NCBI GenBank assembly: GCA_018697195.1
Contig: JAGMWU010000027.1
Span: 14,560,082-14,624,081 of the forward strand
Reading direction: 5' to 3'
DNA: 64,000 bases
Origin: Certhia americana
Taxonomy: Eukaryota > Chordata > Aves > Passeriformes > Certhiidae
Shown here: piece by piece, positions 58,397-64,000 of the stretch
Layout of the letters: every line of letters starts with the position of its first letter
Position numbering within the stretch: position 1 is the stretch's first letter
The notes under the pieces: model-generated
What the model was told of the DNA's origin: nothing
The model's input: only the letters and a program-made list of their open reading frames with translations
The model's database searches: none
Translations under genes and position numbers: made by a program

Positions 58397-61300
58397 TTAC
58401 AGGCTGTTCTCACCCAAAGTCAAATTCCCCCGAGGTACACAATGTTTCCCCTCCTTCTGCATTGCCCACCAATTGTAATCAGGTCCTTGAGCAAAAACAA
58501 TCCCATGGATGAGTTTGCCTTTGCTTGAGGTGAGATTAATCCAAACCATCTTTCCTAACATACCTCTCATATGCACCACAGGAACTTTGCTGTATGCAGG
58601 GGTTCGGATTGGGCAGGGCCAGCTCAGTTGGTAGAACCTCTGGAGTTGACTAACCAGGTAGCCTTTGCTAAGCGCAGATCCCATAACTTCAAGATCCCAC
58701 TACGCATTGCCTTCAGTGTGGCTTTTACCAGTCCATTGCACCATTGAAATTTCCCAGGGGCTGGTGCATGATAGGGAATATGATAAAGCCACTAAATACC
58801 GTGTTTTCTAGCCCAGGTGTTTAAGAGGCTATTTTTGAAATTAGTCCCATCGTGTGACTCAATTATTTCAAGGGTGATGTGTCACCACGGAATTTGTTTT
58901 TCAAGGCCCAAGGCAGTGTTCCAGGCAGTGGCATGAGGCACAGGTTATGTGTCCCGCCATCCAATGGTTGCTTCTACCACTATAAGCACATAGCACTTGC
59001 CTTGGTGTATTTGAAGGAGTGTGATGTAATTGACCTGACAGGCCTCCCTATATTTATATTTAGGCAACTGCCCCCCATACCACAGGGGCATTACCTGCTT
59101 GGCTTGCTTGATTGCAGTACACATTTCACAGTCATGAATTTCCTGGTATATAGTGTCCATAGTTAAGTCCACCCCTCAGTCACAAGTCCATCTGTGTATT
59201 GCATCTACTCCCTGATGACCTGGGGCATCATGGGCCTACTGAGCTATAAATATATCACCTTATATTGCCAGTCCAGATCTACCTGTGACACTTTGATTTT
59301 GGCAGTCTGATACACTTAGTTGTTATGGTGCTCCTCATGAGCCCAACTCTTAGGCACATGCATATCTATATGACAGACTTTCACAGTCAGCTTCTCTACT
59401 CGGGCAGCAACGTCTTGCCACACTTTGGCAGCCCATATGGGTTTTCCTCTGCACTGCCAATCAGTCTTTTTCTATCATTCCAGTCACCCCCAGAGAGCAT
59501 TTACTACCATACACGAGTAAGTGTAGAGCTGGAGTGTTGGCCACTTCTCTTGCTCAGCGATGTCCAAAGACAGCTAGACAGCTTTCAGCTCTGCAGTCTG
59601 ACTTGATCCACCTTTTCCCTCGGTAGCTTCCGCAACTCTCCATGTAGGGCTCCATACGGCTGCTTTCTATTTTCGATTTGTTCCTGTGATACTGCAAGAA
59701 GTTCTTAGGAAAGGATATGGGGGTTTAGATAAGTCCTTGCCTTTTCCCCAGGTCTCTGGCAGCAGGCAATAGCTTTATTGAGGTGGCCAGCATCCCCAAA
59801 CCCACTGTCATTCAAAAGTTCTTTAATAATGGCCGATTTGGTCTATTAGAGAATGAATTATTTATTTAATAGACAGAAAACTAACAGACATAAGACTTAA
59901 ACTAATACTACACAGGAATAAGGACAAAAAGAGAAACTACCAGTAGATATATACAGCGCAAGGTTAAAGGTACCTATTAATGTTACAGCTAGCGAAGAAA
60001 TAATATAACTTAGGATTCAGTGTGTCTTACCATCCACTTGTTGGTGGGGCACACATCGAGATCCTTTCCCTCAATCCCCAGGGAAGTAACTACGGAACTT
60101 GTGCCCAGACTCCAGGGAGAAGTCTCCCACACTTTCAGGGTGTGTGTGTAGGAGGTTTCTGCCTCTGTGATAACTCGTGTGTCTTTTATAGTTTGCAAAA
60201 CAGTGACTCTTAGTCAAGACTATTTTTTTTATCTCTTCCTACATCTGCTCTCCAGACTAAGATGTTGATTCTCAGCTGAGCTCTGAGCCCTTCTGGCACC
60301 AGAGATGACCCCTTGCTGGGCGTATCAGCCCAGGTTATCTCTTCATGCACCATCTGTTGGGGTACACGTTCTGCCACAGAAGTGAGTTTATCACCTCTCA
60401 CTTTCTGGTAGCTGGTTATATGGTGGGGCCTTCTAGCATGCGTCACCTGCTCTTCTTCCTCTTCTGATGACAGTCCAAAATTTTCACCATCAAGCCAGTT
60501 CATGATGACTTCCAAAATCCCTGAATGATTTGAATTTCCTATCCAAGCTCACTGTGTGATGAGAGTAATCCACTTATTCCATGTGGCATCAATGGCATGT
60601 TGTGTTGCAGGTACTTTCCCTTTGAACATCCAGCTCAGCACTGGCAATCAGGGTGCCAGAAGGAGCTATGTTTAGGTACCAATCACTTCTGAGGCAGCTC
60701 TACTCCCTTCATAAGCTGCTAGAATCTCTTTTTCATTTGGGGTGTAGCTGGCCTCAGATCCTCTGTATGCTCAACTCCAGAACCCTGGAGGTCGTTCTTG
60801 AGTCTCTCTAGGTACCTTTTGCCAAAGTCTCCAGGAAGGACCATTCTCTCAGGCTCCAGTCTAGGGCATGTTCCTCATGTCCTGTCCTGCTCTGACTGGT
60901 CCAAGGGTTACTGCATGATCAATCTCCTGTTTGATCTGTTCAAAAGCTTGCTGTTCTTCAGATCCCCACTTGAAGTCATTTTTCTTTCATGTCACAAGGT
61001 AGAAAGGATTTACAGTCTGGTTGTACTTTGGGATGTGCATCCCCCAAAAACCCATGGCACCTAGGAAAGCCTGTGTTTCCTTCTTGCTGGTTGGTGGGGA
61101 CATAGCAGCTATCTTATTGATCACCTCTGTTGGAATCTGTCAGCATCCGTCTTGCCACTTCACTTCTAGAAACTGAATTACCTGGACAAGTCCCTTGAAT
61201 TTAATTTGTTTGATGGCAAAACCTGCTTTCAGGAGAATCTGGATTATTTTCTCCCCTTTCTCAAAAACTTTCTCTGCCATGTTCCCCCATAAGATGATGT

Positions 61301-61979
61301 CATCAATGTACTCCAAGTGTTATGGAGCCTTACCCTTTTCCAGTGCAGTCTGAATTAGTCCATGGCAAATGATGGGGCTGTGCTTCCACCCCTGGGGCAT
61401 CTTGTTCCACATGTACTGCACACCCCTCCAAGTGAACACAAACTGTGGCCTGCACTCTGCTGCTAAAGGAATGGAGAAAAATGTAATAACAATGTCAGTG
61501 GTGGCACCACTTTGCTGCCTTGGACTCCAGTTCATACTGAAGTGCCAGCATGTCCAATAGGGCAGCACTCGGTGATGATGTGACTTCATTCAGGCCACAA
61601 TACTCCACTGTCAGTCTCCATTCTCCACTCTACTTATGCACAGGCCATATGGGGCTATTGAAGGGTGAGCGAGCCTTGCTGATCACTTCCTGACTCTCCA
61701 GTTAATGGATCATCTTAAGGATGGAAATAATGGAGTCTTGGTTCATGCTGTATTGACAACAATGCACTGTAGTGGTGGTGATCTGTACCCATTGTTCTTC
61801 ACCCCTCAGGATTCCTATTGCAGAAAGGTCTTCTGAGAGACCAGGCAAGGTGTTCAACTGTCTAATGCCTTCTGTCTCCACAGCAGCTATCCCTAAAGCC
61901 CAGCGAAGTCCTTTTGGTTCTTTGGAACACCCACTCTTGAGGTGATCTGTGCCAGAAATACATGGGGCTTCTGGACTGG
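58397..61979 (-). pseudogene. pol: ERVL pol remnant: RT, RNase H, integrase
   Basis: Order on - is reverse transcriptase at about 61300-61960 (SPFNSPIWPV, FSIPLA, MPQGW and the catalytic EYIDD near 61305), connection to about 60230, RNase H at about 59160-59620 (QTAELKAV and HVPKSW motifs), then integrase from 59172. The integrase has a zinc-binding DCEMC. Its C-terminal domain is at 58397-58684, with a WWAMQ.GKHCVPRG region. The motif style is that of class III (ERVL) elements. Numerous stops and frameshifts make it a pseudogene. Gag and 5' LTR are not seen; an LTR at 61980 and an ERVK provirus interrupt or truncate it there. Confidence 0.85.
59816..60202 (-). mobile_element. Possible solo LTR within ERVL pol
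   Basis: Sequence between the RNase H and connection regions lacks pol similarity. On - it starts TGTTTTGC with CTATAAAAGAC close behind and ends GAATGACA. No TSD was found, so this is tentative. Confidence 0.4.
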
Positions 61980-62236
61980 TGTTGTAGTTTTGGTTTGCCA
62001 ATTTGAAATTTCTCAATCAGAGCAAAGCAGGCTTAAGCTTAAAAGAAATAAAACTTTAACACTAAAAGGAGAAAGAAAAAATACAAGAATCAGAATTAAA
62101 CTTTCAGAACACTCCTCCTCCCTTCCCACATTTTCTTTCCTTTCCCACTGACAATGTATAGAAAACAACACTCAGAAATCTCAATCAGTTTTCCACCTCT
62201 AAAATAGTCATTCTACAGTTCACTTAGGGAGGGAAG
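61980..62236 (-). mobile_element. Partial LTR, cut by the ERVK insertion
   Basis: TGTTGTAGTTTTGGTTTGCC and the following 70 bp are the reverse complement of the tail ending at 20452. The element stops at 62237, where an ERVK LTR begins. The rest presumably lies beyond that provirus, outside the window. Confidence 0.65.
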
Positions 62237-62569
62237 TATTGTATTCCGTTTAGGAATGTTGTTCCCCCAAAACCCCTCCCCCAGAAACTGTAACCGGCCT
62301 GGGTTACCTGCCCCCGGTCTCCTGACCTATAGCCATCGGACAGGTAACTTGACCCCGACCCCAAAGGTGATAAAAACCCCTCTCCCCCATGTGACCGCCC
62401 TCGCTCGCTCCGGATTCCCTTCAAGGAATAAAGGCCTTGGAATACATCCTGGGGTAAGAGGGCCTCTTTTGTAACTCTCTCTACCATATTCTGTAGTTCC
62501 CTCTTCCAATACTCCCCCTAAATCTGGGCTGGCAGCTTGTGGGGGGGTAAAGGGACAGGAGAATCTACA
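62237..62569 (+). mobile_element. 5' LTR of a second ERVK provirus
   Basis: 333 bp ending TCTACA two bases before a lysine-type primer site. AATAAA lies near 62429 after a TATA-like GATAAAAACC. The first bases read TATTGTATTCC where the sister solo LTR (12650-12988, reversed) has TGTTACATTCC, so the terminal TG has mutated to TA. The 3' LTR and TSD are outside the window. Confidence 0.85.
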
Positions 62570-62571
62570 AT

Positions 62572-62589
62572 TGGCGCCCAACGTAGCAA
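62572..62589 (+). other. Lysine-tRNA primer-binding site of the second ERVK
   Basis: TGGCGCCCAACGTAGCAA starts with the 12-base TGGCGCCCAACG core of the tRNA-Lys type, two bases after the LTR. Confidence 0.9.
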
Positions 62590-63027
62590 AAAAAACCTAC
62601 GTTATAAGCTGGAGCCTCTTCAGGAGGTCTTAGAAGCTTTTTGGACTGTTCAATTACCTCTCTCACTGATTCAGCCGTTTTTTGTACAGCTGGGGGTGAG
62701 AAGGATAAAGCCGGTAGCCTGTAATCGGTACAGGTCAGTTTTCAATAGGGTTGCTTCTGTAGCCAAGAAACAGAAATCTTTTTCTCTTTTCGTGGGTTTC
62801 CCTAGGCTTGGGAAACTGCATTTTGGGTGTGTTGTAAGCTCTGGGGGGACCCTGTAGAGTGCCCCCCCCACTGCCCAGGGTCGGAGATACGGCAGGAGCC
62901 GTTTGAGTTCTCCCCTCCCCCCCCCGTCCCCTCCCGGGTCTCTGGTGAAAGCGGGAATAAGGGACGGTCCTGTTTCTTGTTATATTCTGCTCAGAAGTTT
63001 AGAGAATTCGACACTTTGTTATCAATC
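62590..63027 (+). other. ERVK leader
   Basis: About 440 bp between primer site and gag ATG. Candidate donors such as GGTGAG near 62694 exist, but none is decisive. No coding. Confidence 0.6.
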
Positions 63028-64000
63028 ATGGGTTTAACACCCTCGTGTCCGCAAAAGAGTTTATTAAAGCAACTTAAGCCACTTTTAAAAGATCTGAAAA
63101 TATCTAAGAAGCTACTAACACAATTTACCTCGTGGTTAGCTAAAGAATACCCCAATACTAACTGGGAAAATGTCACTTCTGTTGCATTTTGGGATAATCT
63201 TGGTTTAATACTAACAGAAAAAGCTGAAAATGGTGACAAAATTGTTCCGAAATTCATCCCAATTTTTTTAAAGGCACGGAAACATCTATTGGCATCCAGA
63301 TGCATTAGCCAGCCCGAGAAATCCACTTTAAGTAACCCCTTTATACCTCCACAGCTTTCTATTTCCAGCTTAGAATCATCAGAGCCACGTGTAAACACGG
63401 CGTGGCCCTACAAAGATGGCGTGGACCTCATGGTGGACTCTGTCCATTCTAACCCATACCCCCTCCCCCTTAACCCCGCCCCCACCCCATCCCATCCACC
63501 CCACCTCTCCGCCCCCATCCCCTCCTACCCCTCCCACCTCTCCGCCCCCAGCCCACCCCACCTCTCCGCCCCCAGCTCTCCCCCCTGTTATCCCGGAGCG
63601 GTGGTGGGGGGGGGAATGCGGCGCAGGCAGCGCGGCCGCGTTCGGCGGGGATTGCGAAAGACTCGCATGGCTGCCCGGGATTTGCACCGATCCCGGTTTC
63701 GGCGGGGGCGGCTCCGGCACGGGGTGCCGGGACGTGGCCGAGGACCGAGCGCCGCGGGGCACCAGAGCCAGCGGCGACTTGCCGGCCCCCCCCCCACCCC
63801 GAGCGGCGGCGAGGCTGCAGGCAGCCCGTATCCATGCCGGGGCAGCACCCCCACGGGTCCCCCCACCCTGCGCGGTTCCCGTGCCTCCCTCTCCCCCCTC
63901 TCCCCGTACAGCACGGCGGGCGAATACTGTTGCCATCCCGACCCCGGCACCGCAGGCAGCAGCGGCGGGGACAGGGCAGGTTCCCTGCTCCCCCACGGCT
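63028..64000 (+). CDS. gag: ERVK gag, open to the window edge (partial)
   Basis: ATG at 63028 opens a frame of 324 codons with no stop, running off the window. It starts MGLTPS (Gly2 could be myristoylated). A matrix-like region of about 90 residues follows, with the LLKQLK and WLAKEYP style of betaretroviral matrix. Then comes a proline-rich stretch with three HLSAP repeats (codons about 155-185). After it is an unusual arginine/glycine-rich segment (codons about 195-250, MRRRQRGRVRRG and similar), then Pro/Ser/Gly-rich sequence. Base composition switches sharply from AT-rich to GC-rich near 63400. An intact frame this long suggests a young or selected copy. The GC-rich part is atypical for matrix/p-domain. 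Confidence 0.8.
   Translation, partial: MGLTPSCPQKSLLKQLKPLLKDLKISKKLLTQFTSWLAKEYPNTNWENVTSVAFWDNLGLILTEKAENGDKIVPKFIPIFLKARKHLLASRCISQPEKSTLSNPFIPPQLSISSLESSEPRVNTAWPYKDGVDLMVDSVHSNPYPLPLNPAPTPSHPPHLSAPIPSYPSHLSAPSPPHLSAPSSPPCYPGAVVGGGMRRRQRGRVRRGLRKTRMAARDLHRSRFRRGRLRHGVPGRGRGPSAAGHQSQRRLAGPPPTPSGGEAAGSPYPCRGSTPTGPPTLRGSRASLSPLSPYSTAGEYCCHPDPGTAGSSGGDRAGSLLPHG
63500..63574 (+). repeat. Coding minisatellite, three units
   Basis: An 18-bp core cccacctctccgccccca occurs near 63500, 63533 and 63557, encoding HLSAP with variable spacers inside gag. Confidence 0.8.

Larger units (their letters stand above)
55304..64000 (+). other. HOMER1: HOMER1 intron 2 (partial)
   Basis: It begins with the donor GTAAGC at 55304 and runs beyond the window; no third exon was seen. 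55304-55686 and 55788-56398 hold nothing recognisable. Confidence 0.8.

Noticed and set aside
56399..61979. Treating the + LTR at 56399 as the LTR of the - ERVL pol to its right
   Set aside because: The orientations are opposite: the LTR start matches the + strand copy at 9714, whereas pol reads on -. They are separate insertions or rearranged pieces.
63379..63996. 205-residue - strand frame at the right edge
   Set aside because: It is antisense to the open ERVK gag in GC-rich sequence, low-complexity Gly/Ala-rich, and without domain features.
1..64000. CRISPR array, bacterial operons, rRNA or tRNA genes
   Set aside because: Repeats are LTR copies or simple tracts, gene structure is eukaryotic with spliced exons, and no cloverleaf or rRNA sequence was recognised.

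Overview
This looks like nuclear DNA of a bird, most likely a songbird. The only host gene I recognise is HOMER1, which lies on the + strand. Coding exon 1 is a five-base piece (Met-Gly start) at 5581-5585, inside a CpG-island promoter. Coding exon 2 is at 55147-55303 and encodes the start of the EVH1 domain. Between them is an intron of about 49.6 kb, and intron 2 runs off the right edge. The rest is almost entirely endogenous retrovirus (ERV) material. By hand tally ERVs cover about two thirds to 70% of the window, against roughly 10% repeats in a typical bird chromosome. HOMER1 is Z-linked in chicken (from memory). The ERV load, plus two amino-acid changes in a normally near-invariant exon, make a W-chromosome copy my leading inference, not a proven fact.

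Layout. 1-3625: decayed class I ERV pol (+) with a probable LTR, then a solo LTR. 4061-5660: HOMER1 CpG island and first coding exon. 5.6-20.9 kb: intron with at least ten solo LTRs, several nested. 20938-42328: a class I (gammaretrovirus-like) provirus on the - strand, swollen to 21.4 kb by later insertions. A complete ERVK provirus (34410-42192) sits inside its 5' LTR, a further solo LTR sits inside that ERVK, and its other parts are hit by six more solo LTRs. 42.3-54.7 kb: more solo LTRs, again nested. 55.1-55.3 kb: HOMER1 exon 2. 55.7-62.2 kb: a CR1 fragment, an ERVL-type LTR and a decayed ERVL pol (-). 62237-64000: the 5' end of a second ERVK provirus (+) whose gag frame is still open at the window edge.

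Many insertions could be bounded to the base by TG...CA ends and target-site duplications (TSDs) of 4, 5 or 6 bp. These sort into class I, ERVL-like and ERVK respectively, and give a relative order of events. Apart from HOMER1 and the right-hand ERVK gag, every coding region is broken by stops, frameshifts, deletions or insertions. No CRISPR, operon or tRNA/rRNA gene was seen. The 10-N gap and the long homopolymer runs mark places where the assembly may be imperfect.
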